Below, one piece after another: positions 18,377 to 26,860 of a DNA stretch of 64,000 nucleotides. How positions within the stretch are numbered: the stretch's first letter is position 1; each line of letters opens with the position of its first letter. The stretch is from Bacillota bacterium (GTDB lineage: Bacteria; Bacillota; Sulfobacillia; Sulfobacillales; Sulfobacillaceae). A program made the translations under genes and the position numbers. Location of the stretch: NCBI GenBank assembly GCA_026627065.1, contig JAPNUO010000002.1:124001-188000 (forward strand), read 5' to 3'. The notes under the pieces were generated by a model. It ran no database searches. It was not told where the DNA came from and saw nothing but the letters and a program-made list of their open reading frames with translations.

Positions 18377-18964
18377 GATCCCCAGCAATACCTCAAGAAG
18401 GATCGGCTAAGGGCAGGGGCGTGTTTCTTTTGCGGAAAGACGGTCTATGTCCAGAATGCGGGCCACTGAGGTCCTCCAACGGAATAAAGCCGGAAGAAAC
18501 ACGCCTCGAAACGGTCGCCCAGGGGGCGATCGCGAAGCGGCGAAGAACTGACAAACTTCGGGTCGGTGAGCATAGGCCTGGGGGTGGTACAGCTCATTGT
18601 TACCGCCCTACAGATGGCCATTTGGGCGGACTGGTAATCTCGGTCATAGGAGAGCCGAGCGTCACGTTGGGGCCGATGAACGCGGACGACGTGGTGGACG
18701 AATCTGTGATTCTGAGCACGGCTTCGTAGGCATGACACCAATGCGGACCGCCGTGCACGCGCCTGCTAGGCTGGCTGGCGTGGCTCGTGCGACGCCGCCC
18801 ATCGCCGGCATCGCACCGGTGGCGATCGGGTTCACGGAGACGGCGGTGCGAATGATTTGCGTGGTGCTGTTGATGTTTGGCTAGACGGTCGTGCACATCC
18901 GGGGTCGGCACCGCTTGCGGCAATGGAGCTACCGAACGGGAGTGAGCAGCTTTGGGGCCGGGTT
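18377..18964. other. No gene recognised
   Basis: About 590 bp. Open frames on both strands lack motifs; probably decayed mobile DNA. Confidence 0.4.
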
Positions 18965-19162
18965 GGGGCATATACCACCGTAACTTTGGAGCGAGGAAAA
19001 GCGCGCATCGTCTGTCGCCGGGTGCCGGCCACGATGTGTCCGAATTGTGGGGAGAGTTATCTAGACCAAGACGTGGTCGATCAGGTCTATCGTCCTGCTG
19101 GCGAGGTTGCTAAAGCGGGTGTTCGACAGGCACGAGTTTCATCACGCATCTCCATAGCATAG
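18965..19162 (+). pseudogene. C-terminal fragment of a YgiT-type zinc-finger antitoxin
   Basis: The frame reads TTVTLERGKARIVCRRVPA, then CPNCGESYLDQDVVDQVYR. This is the second half of the YgiT/MqsA-N family, including one CxxC pair. The N-terminal CxxC half is not present in any frame upstream, and no toxin partner was found, so it is a relic. Confidence 0.55.
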
Positions 19163-19839
19163 CCAAACACCCTAGGCAACTGTTATCTCGGATCCGTGCG
19201 GAAGGAAAAACAGCGATGCAGATGTCTTATGCCCCCCTCGAATGGTCTTGGTGATTGTCTTCCGACACTACGTCTGCCATAGAGCCTGGCGGAGAAAACC
19301 GTCAGGATGGAGATGAGATCGCGCGTTAGTTCTTCCCAGAGATCCCGAGGGCGTCTCTCGCGTCGTTTCCACCCGGACAGCAAAGGCCCACAAGTACTCG
19401 ACCAGATGACGAGACCCAAAACGTGCCTAGCGATCAGGAAATTCCCTCAGCACCACATCAAATCCGCGTTTTTCTGTATCAAGACCGGATAGCCGAAACA
19501 AGCGGTTGACCCACCGACAAGGCGGAAACAGACTGACGACGGGGAACGGTCATTCGTTGCGCGTTCAATGGCCGGAGGAGGAGCAGAAGATATTGTCAGC
19601 ATTGTCAGCGTCCCGGCGTCGCCCGGATGCATCACCCGTGGCAAGACCCGCCCGCGAAGAGGCGGTCGCCCGCATTTAGCAGGCGATGCGAGACACAGTG
19701 GGTGGTTACCCGGTTTCGCGGCTTGTCTCTTATGCCGCCGAGGCAAAATTGCCCAGTCCGATGGGTGTGGTGTTTTTGCATGGCGCCGCCAGTTTAAGAC
19801 CTCCCAGCCCTGTATCAGCAGGGTGGGCGCCGAGAACTT
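19163..19839. other. No gene recognised before rlmH
   Basis: About 680 bp. Open frames at 19447-19911 (minus) and 19568-19915 (plus) lie opposite each other, cross the repeat and have no recognisable motif. Confidence 0.4.
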
Positions 19840-19928
19840 GCGCCTCTTAAGGGCTATGGCTACGCACTTACCTTTTGCTAGCCAAGGCGCAAGGAAGGTG
19901 CTAAGATCCACGTGACAAGGGAAGGGGA
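19840..19928 (+). repeat. Direct repeat, copy 2 (rlmH leader)
   Basis: Partner of 16493-16580. It begins GCGCCTCTTAAGGGCT and ends in AAGGGAAGGGGA, the ribosome site of rlmH. Confidence 0.85.
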
Positions 19929-19931
19929 ACG

Positions 19932-20399
19932 ATGGTGGCAGCGATGCGACTGTTGACGGTGGGCAAGCCGCGGAGCGGCCACCTGCTGGCGCTGGCCGCA
20001 GAATACCAAAAGCGGCTGGGTCCCGTCATGCCGGTGGCGTGGGACGCGGTCGGCCAAGAACCGCCAAAAGGTGCCGTAGAGGATACCCTTGAGAAAGAGG
20101 GCCAACGGCTGCTGGCCCGCATAGGCGCCAACGACTGGGCGGTCGTCCTCGACGTCGCCGGCGACCTCATATCGTCGCTAGAGTTGGCGGAGCGCTTGGA
20201 CGCCTGGCGACAGCACGGGCGGGCGGTGACATTGATCGTCGGCGGCCCCCTGGGGCTGTCCGCCGCGGTGCGGCAGCGGGCCAACTGGCGCTGGTCGCTG
20301 TCGCCCTTGACCTTCCCCCACGATCTTGTGCCCGTTTTGGTGTTGGAGCAGCTGTACCGCGCCTGGAGCATTCTCCAACACCACCCCTATCACAAATAG
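19932..20399 (+). CDS. rlmH: 23S rRNA pseudouridine-1915 N3-methyltransferase
   Basis: SPOUT-class methyltransferase of 155 residues that modifies pseudouridine 1915 in helix 69 of 23S rRNA. It has the SAM-binding knot segments LIVGGPLGLS and WSLSPLTFPHDLVPVLVLEQLYRAW, and the conserved tail HPYHK. ATG 19932 follows AAGGGGAACG; an ATG four codons later is possible. In Firmicutes it normally follows htrA; here it follows a relic of the htrA tail. It leads into the oxidoreductase gene after 13 nt. Confidence 0.95.
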   Translation: MVAAMRLLTVGKPRSGHLLALAAEYQKRLGPVMPVAWDAVGQEPPKGAVEDTLEKEGQRLLARIGANDWAVVLDVAGDLISSLELAERLDAWRQHGRAVTLIVGGPLGLSAAVRQRANWRWSLSPLTFPHDLVPVLVLEQLYRAWSILQHHPYHK

Positions 20400-20412
20400 C
20401 GAGGTGGTCCCC

Positions 20413-21453
20413 ATGCCCAGCTTGTTTGACCCATTCATCCTCAAGGGACTTCAGGTGAAAAACCGCATCATGATGTCGCCCATGTGCCAGTACTCGGTGT
20501 GGGCCAAAGACGGCGCGCCCAACGAATGGCACTACGTGCATTACATCTCCCGCGCGGTCGGCGGCGTGGGGTTGGTCATGATGGAGATGACCGACGTGGT
20601 GCCCGACGGACGGATTACCGTGTATGACCTGGGCTTGTGGGACGACGCCCAGATTCCGGCGTTTCGCCGGATCATTGACCAAGTGCACAGTTATGGTGCC
20701 AAGGTGGGCATCCAGTTGGCCCACGCCGGGCGGAAGGCGGAGTCCCCGGAATTGCGGCCGGAAGCGCCGTCGGCGATTCCGTTTTCCGAAAAATATCGCG
20801 TGCCCCACGCCCTGACGGTCGAGGAAATTCACCGCCTGGTGGAAGCCTTTGGCGCCGCCGCCCGGCGGGCCATCGCAGCCGGGGTGGACACCATTGAGCT
20901 GCACGGGGCGCATGGGTATCTCATTCACCAGTTTATGTCCCCGCTGTCCAATCAGCGGAGCGACCAGTACGCGGAGCCGACCCGGTTTGGCGTGGAGGTC
21001 ATTGAGGCGGTCAAAGCGGTGATGCCCGGCGACATGCCGCTCATTATGCGCCTCTCGGCCACCGAGTACACTGAACGGGGCTACCAGTTTGACCAGTTGC
21101 TGGAGATGGCGCGGGTCTATCGCGACCACGGGGTGGACATGTTCGACATTTCCAGCGGCGGCAACGCCCCGGTGCCGATTCACGACTTTCCCGGCTACCA
21201 CCTGCCGTACGCGGCCGCCGTCAAAGAACGCCTGGGGGTCCCCGTGATTGGGGTCGGACGCTTGGAAGCCTACGAGCTCGCGGCCTCGGCGGTGGAGCGG
21301 GGCGAAGTCGACATCGTCGCCCTCGCCCGCGGCCTTCTGCGCGATCCTTACTGGGCCAATTCGGCCGCCTTGGCGCTCAACGGCCGGGTTCAGGTGCCGC
21401 GCGAATATTACCGGGCCTTTCCCCAGTGGTTTACGGCGGGAGACGACCGATGA
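20413..21453 (+). CDS. namA: NADPH dehydrogenase, old yellow enzyme family (NamA/YqjM-like)
   Basis: FMN-dependent ene-reductase of 346 residues that reduces activated C=C bonds with NADPH. The start segment MPSLFDPFILKGLQVKNRIMMSPMCQYS is split here only by description: it contains SPMCQY, with the cysteine typical of the YqjM branch. Other family motifs are IQLAHAGRK, HGAHGYLIHQFMSPLSNQRSD and VPVIGVGRL. ATG 20413 lies behind GAGGTGG. The stop overlaps the mazG-like start (ATGA), so the two are co-translated. The physiological substrate is unknown; family members act on enones and nitro compounds. Confidence 0.93.
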   Translation: MPSLFDPFILKGLQVKNRIMMSPMCQYSVWAKDGAPNEWHYVHYISRAVGGVGLVMMEMTDVVPDGRITVYDLGLWDDAQIPAFRRIIDQVHSYGAKVGIQLAHAGRKAESPELRPEAPSAIPFSEKYRVPHALTVEEIHRLVEAFGAAARRAIAAGVDTIELHGAHGYLIHQFMSPLSNQRSDQYAEPTRFGVEVIEAVKAVMPGDMPLIMRLSATEYTERGYQFDQLLEMARVYRDHGVDMFDISSGGNAPVPIHDFPGYHLPYAAAVKERLGVPVIGVGRLEAYELAASAVERGEVDIVALARGLLRDPYWANSAALALNGRVQVPREYYRAFPQWFTAGDDR

Positions 21454-21890
21454 CCATCAAAGAAATGCAGGAAGCTGTCGCGGACTGGATTGGCCAGTTT
21501 GAGGAAGGCTACTTTGCGCCCGAGATCATGATCTTGCGCCTGGCCGAGGAGCTGGGCGAGCTCGCGCGGGAAGTCAACCATGTTTACGGCCCCAAGAAAA
21601 AGAAAGCCAGCGAGGCGGAGGGCTCCATCGCCATGGAACTGGGCGATCTCCTCTTTGTCCTGGTGTCGTTCGCCAACAGTCTCGACGTGGATTTAGAAAG
21701 CATTTTTCTTGCCGTCATGGAGAAATTCCGCACCCGCGACAGCGCCCGCTGGACGCCCAAGGGTGAGCCCTCAGCGCACCTTGCGCACGCGCGTGACCAG
21801 CACGGAGCCGAAGAGAAAGTACACGAAGGTGATGATGAAGAGGGCGCGATAGGCGAGGGGATTGCCCCAGCGGGCGACCGTGAGGGCTAA
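21450..21890 (+). CDS. MazG-like nucleotide pyrophosphohydrolase
   Basis: All-alpha NTP pyrophosphohydrolase-like protein. The metal-binding signature is EELGELAREV (ExxE) with MELGDLLFVLVSFANSLDVD (ExxxD). The recognisable domain ends near residue 107 (VMEKFRTRDSARW). The last ~35 codons are low-complexity and antisense to the MFS gene, so the reading frame probably just runs on through GC-rich DNA. It overlaps namA by ATGA. A house-cleaning role on non-canonical NTPs is inferred. Confidence 0.85.
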   Translation: MTIKEMQEAVADWIGQFEEGYFAPEIMILRLAEELGELAREVNHVYGPKKKKASEAEGSIAMELGDLLFVLVSFANSLDVDLESIFLAVMEKFRTRDSARWTPKGEPSAHLAHARDQHGAEEKVHEGDDEEGAIGEGIAPAGDREG

Positions 21891-23015
21891 GAAAAGCCCG
21901 GCGATGGCGGTGGCGATAGTCTGCGCGACCGAAAGCGAGATGGCCCACAGCCCCATATCTTTGGCGGCGGTGCCCGTGGGGGGCAGCACGTCCACCGCCA
22001 GGGCCCAGTCGGTGGAGAGGTACGTCCCGTAGCCCAACCCGAAAATCAGCGCCAGGACGATGACCATGGTCAAGCTGTGGGTAAAGACAAAGCCGACCGC
22101 CGCCAAGCCCATGAGGAGGCCGCCGGCTATGACCATGGCTTTCCGGCGGTTGAGGCGATCCGACAGCCATCCGGCAGTCAGCACCGAGAGCAGGGAGGCC
22201 AGGGTCACCGCGATGAGCGCCTTGTCCAGCATCGGATTGGGGTTGGTGAGGCCTTGGACGAAGTGAAGGTAGTAATAGAGGTAGTATTCCAGGGTGGAAA
22301 ACCCGAGCATGACCAAGAGCCGGGTGAAGAAGACCCACCACCAGTCGCCGTGCTCGCGCGGCGGAATCCAGAACGCCCTGAGGAAACGGCGCGTGTCCCA
22401 CGGTTCCGGCGGCTTGCGGTTGGGCACTTCGGGGACGCCGAACACGGTGACCAGGAGCCCGACGACCTGCAGTGCGGCTAAAACCATGAGGGTGGTGCGC
22501 ACGCTGAAAAACGTGGGCAGCAGCACGCCGCCGATGATGGCGGCTTGGCTCATGAGGCCCATGTAGCCCGAGGCGACGCCGCGCTGTTCAAACAGCACCA
22601 CGTCGGGAATCAGTGCCTGATAGGGAGCCGAGGCGAGATTGGAGAAGAACTGCAGAAAGAGGTAACAGGCGAAAAAGAGAGCGAAGCGGGTTTCGAACCC
22701 CATCGCCGTCAACGTTAGGGCGGTGCCCATGACCCCGACCACCATGAACGGCCGGCGCCGGCCGGCGGGATGGCGGCTGCGGTCGGACAAGGCGCCGATG
22801 ACGGGCTGAATTACGGCGGCAAACAGGGCGCCCACCGCCGTCATCCAGGACACCGAGGTGCCCGAATGGTTGGCCCCCACCATCTTGAGCACCACCTCGG
22901 GGACGACGATAATAATGAGGGCAGTCCACTGCATGTTGGACGTAAACCAGAAGAAACTCAGCGCAAGATTCTCCGAGACGGAGAGGCGATGGGGATTGGA
23001 CAGCGCGACTTTCAA
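21771..23015 (-). CDS. MFS transporter, SLC45/glycoside-transporter-like
   Basis: Membrane permease of 414 residues with 12 predicted helices. Loop 2-3 reads IGALSDRSRHPAGRRRPF, characteristic of the sugar-type SLC45 and GPH-like carriers; the second half has AGWLSDRLNRRK. The best start is TTG 23015, with AAAGGAGG 7 nt upstream; the longer frame from 23057 would translate through this ribosome site. Its 3' end overlaps the mazG-like frame by 120 bp in convergent orientation. The substrate is unknown. Confidence 0.85.
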   Translation of the reverse strand: MKVALSNPHRLSVSENLALSFFWFTSNMQWTALIIIVVPEVVLKMVGANHSGTSVSWMTAVGALFAAVIQPVIGALSDRSRHPAGRRRPFMVVGVMGTALTLTAMGFETRFALFFACYLFLQFFSNLASAPYQALIPDVVLFEQRGVASGYMGLMSQAAIIGGVLLPTFFSVRTTLMVLAALQVVGLLVTVFGVPEVPNRKPPEPWDTRRFLRAFWIPPREHGDWWWVFFTRLLVMLGFSTLEYYLYYYLHFVQGLTNPNPMLDKALIAVTLASLLSVLTAGWLSDRLNRRKAMVIAGGLLMGLAAVGFVFTHSLTMVIVLALIFGLGYGTYLSTDWALAVDVLPPTGTAAKDMGLWAISLSVAQTIATAIAGLFLALTVARWGNPLAYRALFIITFVYFLFGSVLVTRVRKVR

Positions 23016-23143
23016 CAAGCTTCCTCCTTTACACCGGTCGAGCGGAGTATTCGACAAAAGTCAGAAGGTTCCTTCGCCCCCTGGCCGAAGCTTCCAAGCT
23101 TGCGAGAAACAGATGAAAGAGTTAGGCTCTAAATAGTCTGGGC

Positions 23144-23189
23144 GGTGGGAGGTTCCCGGCCGGAAAAGACCGCGGCTGAAAATCCCACC
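23144..23189 (+). promoter_or_regulatory. Leader stem-loop just before the lpd ribosome site
   Basis: GGTGGGA (23144-23150) pairs with TCCCACC (23183-23189). The loop contains CCGGCCGG and ACCGCGGC, which can form inner helices. The stem ends 2 nt before AGAAGGAGG. This suggests control of the dehydrogenase operon at the RNA level; no known riboswitch was recognised. Confidence 0.45.
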
Positions 23190-23206
23190 CAAGAAGGAGG
23201 ATGGGC

Positions 23207-24610
23207 ATGGCCGACACAAGTTTTGACGTCATTATTTTAGGAGGGGGGACCGGCGGGTATGTCGCGGCCATTCGCGCGGCCCAGCTGGGCTTGAACACGG
23301 CGCTGGTCGACGTGGGGAAGGTCGGCGGCACGTGTCTCCACCGCGGTTGCATTCCCACCAAAGCGTTGCTGCATACCGCAGAATTGTTACATACCTTTCA
23401 GCACGGGGATGAGTTTGGCCTCCAGGCCGAACACGTCGGCCTGGATTACGAGAAGGCCATGGCCAAGAAGGACAAAGTGGTGACCCAGCTGTGGCGCGGC
23501 GTGGAGTTCTTGCTGAAGAAGAACAAGGTGACCGTGGTCAAGGGCTGGGGACGCCTGAAAGATGCCTCCCATGTCGAGGTGAGCACCGACGACGGCGTCG
23601 TGACGCTGACAGCGCGGGACATTGTGGTGGCCACGGGGTCGGTGCCGCGAGAGCTGCCCGATTTGCCGTTTGACGGCAAACAGATTTTGAGCTCGGATCA
23701 CGTACTGGAAAAGCGAGAGATTCCCGCCTCTATTGTCATTTTGGGCGGCGGCGCTATAGGCGTCGAGTTTGCTTCCATGTATAATGACTTCGGCTCGGAC
23801 GTGACGCTCATTGAAATGATGCCCCATATTTTGCCCCAGGACGATGACGAGATTGCGGCGGAGCTGACCAAGATGCTGACACGCCGCGGCGTCAAAGTGA
23901 TGGCCGGCACTCGATTTGATCTCAAGAGCGTAACCAAAGGGGACACTGGGATCAGCGCCCGCGTCACTGCCAGCGACGGCAAAGAGGCGACCGTGACCGG
24001 CGAGGTGTTGCTGGTGGCCGTCGGACGGCAGGCGGTGACCCAGGACATTGGCCTCGAAAACGTTGGCGTCAAGGTGGAACGGGGCTATGTGGTGGTGGAC
24101 GATCACTACCGCACCAACGTGCCGCACGTGTACGCCATCGGCGATGTCATCGGGGGCTACCTGTTAGCCCACGTGGCCGCCCACGAAGGGATGATCGCGG
24201 TGGAGACCATTGCCGGCCAAGACCCCGAGACGCTGGACCCCACCCGCGTGCCGCGCGTGACCTATTCCCGGCCCGAGGTGGCCTCGGTCGGCTTGACCGC
24301 CAAAGAAGCGGAAGAGCGGGGCTATGAGGTGAAAGTGGGAGTGTTTCCGTTTCGCGCCAACGGGAAATCGCTGATCCTAGGCGAGCCGGACGGGATCGTC
24401 AAAGTGGTGGCGGACAAGAAGACCGACGCGTTGCTGGGCGCCCACATCGTGGGGCCGCGGGCGTCGGATTACATCAACGAAATGGCGTTGGCCAAGTTCC
24501 TGGAGGCCACTGCCTGGGAAGTGGCGGAAAGCGTGCACGCGCATCCCACGGTGTCCGAGGTCTTGCACGAGGCGGCGCTGGCGGTCGACGGACACGCCAT
24601 ACATATTTGA
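23207..24610 (+). CDS. lpdA: Dihydrolipoamide dehydrogenase (E3)
   Basis: FAD flavoprotein of 467 residues that reoxidises dihydrolipoyl groups of the 2-oxoacid dehydrogenase complex with NAD+. The FAD Rossmann motif is GGGTGGY near residue 12-18; the redox disulfide is C43/C48 (GGTCLHRGCIPTK); the NAD motif is ILGGGAIGVEFAS. The second FAD motif contains YAIGDV. The C-terminal HAHPTVSE holds the catalytic His-Glu. ATG 23207 follows AAGAAGGAGG at 6 nt; an ATG two codons earlier overlaps the site. It is first gene of the operon with E1, E2 and the lipoylation genes. Confidence 0.95.
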   Translation: MADTSFDVIILGGGTGGYVAAIRAAQLGLNTALVDVGKVGGTCLHRGCIPTKALLHTAELLHTFQHGDEFGLQAEHVGLDYEKAMAKKDKVVTQLWRGVEFLLKKNKVTVVKGWGRLKDASHVEVSTDDGVVTLTARDIVVATGSVPRELPDLPFDGKQILSSDHVLEKREIPASIVILGGGAIGVEFASMYNDFGSDVTLIEMMPHILPQDDDEIAAELTKMLTRRGVKVMAGTRFDLKSVTKGDTGISARVTASDGKEATVTGEVLLVAVGRQAVTQDIGLENVGVKVERGYVVVDDHYRTNVPHVYAIGDVIGGYLLAHVAAHEGMIAVETIAGQDPETLDPTRVPRVTYSRPEVASVGLTAKEAEERGYEVKVGVFPFRANGKSLILGEPDGIVKVVADKKTDALLGAHIVGPRASDYINEMALAKFLEATAWEVAESVHAHPTVSEVLHEAALAVDGHAIHI

Positions 24611-24614
24611 GGGT

Positions 24615-24632
24615 GGGGCGAACACCCGCCCC
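24615..24632 (+). promoter_or_regulatory. GC hairpin in the lpd-pdhA gap
   Basis: GGGGCG, AACACC loop, CGCCCC directly after the lpd stop. There is no T-run. It may be an attenuator, or a processing site that sets E3 against E1/E2 levels. The remaining gap to pdhA (about 170 nt) shows no clear promoter. Confidence 0.4.
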
Positions 24633-24805
24633 GCGCCCTGAGGTGGTCGGATGTCAAGCCAGAACGCGCGAAATCCCGAATTGTCGGGGACGCGTGAATT
24701 GTTGAGAGGTGCGCGTTGGCCGGTGGCAAGGCAGGGGCGCGGCGGGCCGCCCGGCGCGATCCGTGCTGCCGAACGTGCTGCACAGTCAGAAAGGAGAGGG
24801 TGAGG

Positions 24806-25786
24806 GTGGCTGATAACGGATTGACTCCCGAACTCATGTTGGACATGTACTACCACATGGCGCTGTCGCGCGCGATGGACGATCGCATGTGGATTTTAAA
24901 CCGCCAGGGGCGGGCGCCCGTGGTCTATACGTCAAACGGCCACGAGGCGGCCCAAGTGGGTTCGGCATTTGCGCTCAATCGCGGAGAGGACTGGATTTGC
25001 CCCTATTACCGGGACCTGGCGCTGGTGCTGGCGTACGGCATGACCCCCCGCGAAGTCATGCTGCACGTGCTGGGCCGCGCGGACGATCCCAACTCCGGCG
25101 GACGCCAGATGCCTGCGCACTGGGGCCACGCGAAGCTCCACATTCTCACCGGCGGATCGGTCGTCGCCACCCAGGATGTCCACGCGACGGGTTTGGCGCT
25201 GGCCTCCAAGATTCTCAAGGACGGCCGCGTCGCGGTCGCCTACTTCGGCGAAGGGTCCACCAGCCAAGGGGAATTTCACGAAGCTTTAAACTTTGCCGCC
25301 GTGCACAAGCTGCCGGTGATTTTCTTTAACGAAAACAACGGATACGCCATCTCGGTGCCGTCCCGCAAGCAAATGGCGGTGCAGGACGTGGCCGCCCGCG
25401 CGCAAGGGTACGGCATGCCCGGGGTCATCGTGGACGGCAACGACCCGGTGAAGGTGTACGAAGTGGTGAAAGAAGCGGCCGACCGCGCCCGGCGGGGCGA
25501 CGGGCCGACGCTGATTGAGGCCAAGACCTATCGCTTTGTGCCCCACTCCAGCGACGACGACGACCGCGCCTATCGCACGCGCGAAGAGGTTCAGGAAGCC
25601 AAAAAGCGCGATCCGCTGATTCTCTTCGAGGCGCGCCTGAAAGAAGCGGGCATTTTGACCGATGAGAAACTGAAAGAGATGCAGCAGCAGATCAAAGACG
25701 TCGTGAACGATGCCACGGATTATGCAGAAAAGGCGCCACTGCCGGATCCCGCCACCTTATGGGATCACGTGTACGGGTCGTTGTAG
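24806..25786 (+). CDS. pdhA: 2-oxoacid dehydrogenase E1 alpha subunit (pyruvate type)
   Basis: Thiamine-diphosphate-dependent decarboxylase subunit of 326 residues. The TPP/Mg motif reads GEGSTSQGEFHEALNFAAVH and ends in NENNGYAIS. The phosphorylation-loop region is FVPHSSDDDDRAYR. GTG 24806 lies 9 nt after AAGGAG; the open frame upstream is GC-rich run-on. Together with E1 beta it decarboxylates the 2-oxoacid and acetylates E2 lipoyl groups. The sequence is intermediate between pyruvate and branched-chain types; linkage to lipA/lipB and absence of bkd partners favour pyruvate, not proof. Confidence 0.9.
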   Translation: MADNGLTPELMLDMYYHMALSRAMDDRMWILNRQGRAPVVYTSNGHEAAQVGSAFALNRGEDWICPYYRDLALVLAYGMTPREVMLHVLGRADDPNSGGRQMPAHWGHAKLHILTGGSVVATQDVHATGLALASKILKDGRVAVAYFGEGSTSQGEFHEALNFAAVHKLPVIFFNENNGYAISVPSRKQMAVQDVAARAQGYGMPGVIVDGNDPVKVYEVVKEAADRARRGDGPTLIEAKTYRFVPHSSDDDDRAYRTREEVQEAKKRDPLILFEARLKEAGILTDEKLKEMQQQIKDVVNDATDYAEKAPLPDPATLWDHVYGSL

Positions 25787-25859
25787 GGGTCGATTACCAT
25801 CGAAACCAGATAAGGAGGGCTAGGTCCGGCGGTGTGGGGACAAAGCCGGGCAAACGATC

Positions 25860-26843
25860 ATGGCGGTATTGAGCTACTTAGAAGCAATTCGCGAGACCTT
25901 GCGCCAGGAAATGCGGCGCGATCCGCGCATCATCATCTACGGCGAAGACGTCGGGGTGCGCGGCGGCGTGTTTCGGGTCACTGAAGGGTTGCAAAAGGAG
26001 TTTGGCGAAGAGCGGGTCATCGACTCGCCGCTGGCGGAAGCGGCCATCGTGGGGACGGCGATTGGAGCGGCCATCAACGGCCTCAGGCCCATTCCGGAAA
26101 TACAGTTTGCCGACTTCATTTTTCCGGCCATGAACCAGATCATTCAGGAAGCGGCGCGCATCCGCTACCGGTCCAACGGCGCTTTTCATGTGCCGCTGGT
26201 CATCCGGGCGCCGTTTGGCGGGGGCGTGCACGGCGCGCTCTACCATTCGCAAAGTGTGGAAGCCTTTTTTGCCCACGTGCCGGGGCTGAAGGTGGTGATT
26301 CCGTCGACCCCCTATGATGCCAAGGGGCTGTTGGCGGCGGCCATTGAAGACGAAGACCCCGTGCTGTATTTCGAACACAAGGCGGCGTACCGTTCTGTCA
26401 AGGGGGAAGTGCCCGAGGAACGGTATCTCATTCCCATCGGCAAAGCGGATGTCAAAAAGCCGGGCCGCGACGTCTCTATCATCACCTACGGCTTGATGGT
26501 CAACTACTCGCTGAGGGCGGCCGAGGAGCTTGAAAAAGAAGGGATCTCCTGCGAAGTGCTCGATTTGCGGAGCATGCGCCCGCTAGACGTGGAGGCCATC
26601 TTAGAGACCGCCAAAAAGACGGGCAAGGTGCTCATCGTCCACGAAGACAACTTGACCGGCGGCATTGGGGGAGAGGTCAGCGCGCTGATTGCCGAGCACG
26701 CGCTCTTTTATCTCGACGCTCCCATCGTCCGGCTGGCTGGGCCCGATGTGCCGGCCATGCCCTACAGCCCTCCGCTGGAACACGCGTTTATGATTAGCCC
26801 GGAAAAGATTCGCGACAAGGCCCGCGAACTAGCCCAATTTTAG
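25860..26843 (+). CDS. pdhB: 2-oxoacid dehydrogenase E1 beta subunit
   Basis: Transketolase-like beta subunit of 327 residues. It begins VLSYLEAIRETLRQEMRRD and has IYGEDVGVRGGVFRVTEGL, which contributes the TPP-activating Glu, then RSNGAFHVPLVIRAPFGGG. A C-terminal transketolase domain contains HEDNLTGGIGGEV. The nearest strong ribosome site (AAGGAGGG) is about 40 nt upstream of ATG 25860, an unusually weak context for this operon. The 73-nt gap after pdhA has no terminator. Confidence 0.93.
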   Translation: MAVLSYLEAIRETLRQEMRRDPRIIIYGEDVGVRGGVFRVTEGLQKEFGEERVIDSPLAEAAIVGTAIGAAINGLRPIPEIQFADFIFPAMNQIIQEAARIRYRSNGAFHVPLVIRAPFGGGVHGALYHSQSVEAFFAHVPGLKVVIPSTPYDAKGLLAAAIEDEDPVLYFEHKAAYRSVKGEVPEERYLIPIGKADVKKPGRDVSIITYGLMVNYSLRAAEELEKEGISCEVLDLRSMRPLDVEAILETAKKTGKVLIVHEDNLTGGIGGEVSALIAEHALFYLDAPIVRLAGPDVPAMPYSPPLEHAFMISPEKIRDKARELAQF

Positions 26844-26860
26844 CGGAGGTGAGAAAGTCT

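Noticed and set aside
24716-24805. Upstream extension of pdhA to ATG 24716
   Set aside because: The extra 30 residues are Arg/Ala/Cys-rich run-on, while GTG 24806 has the ribosome site and the family N-terminus.
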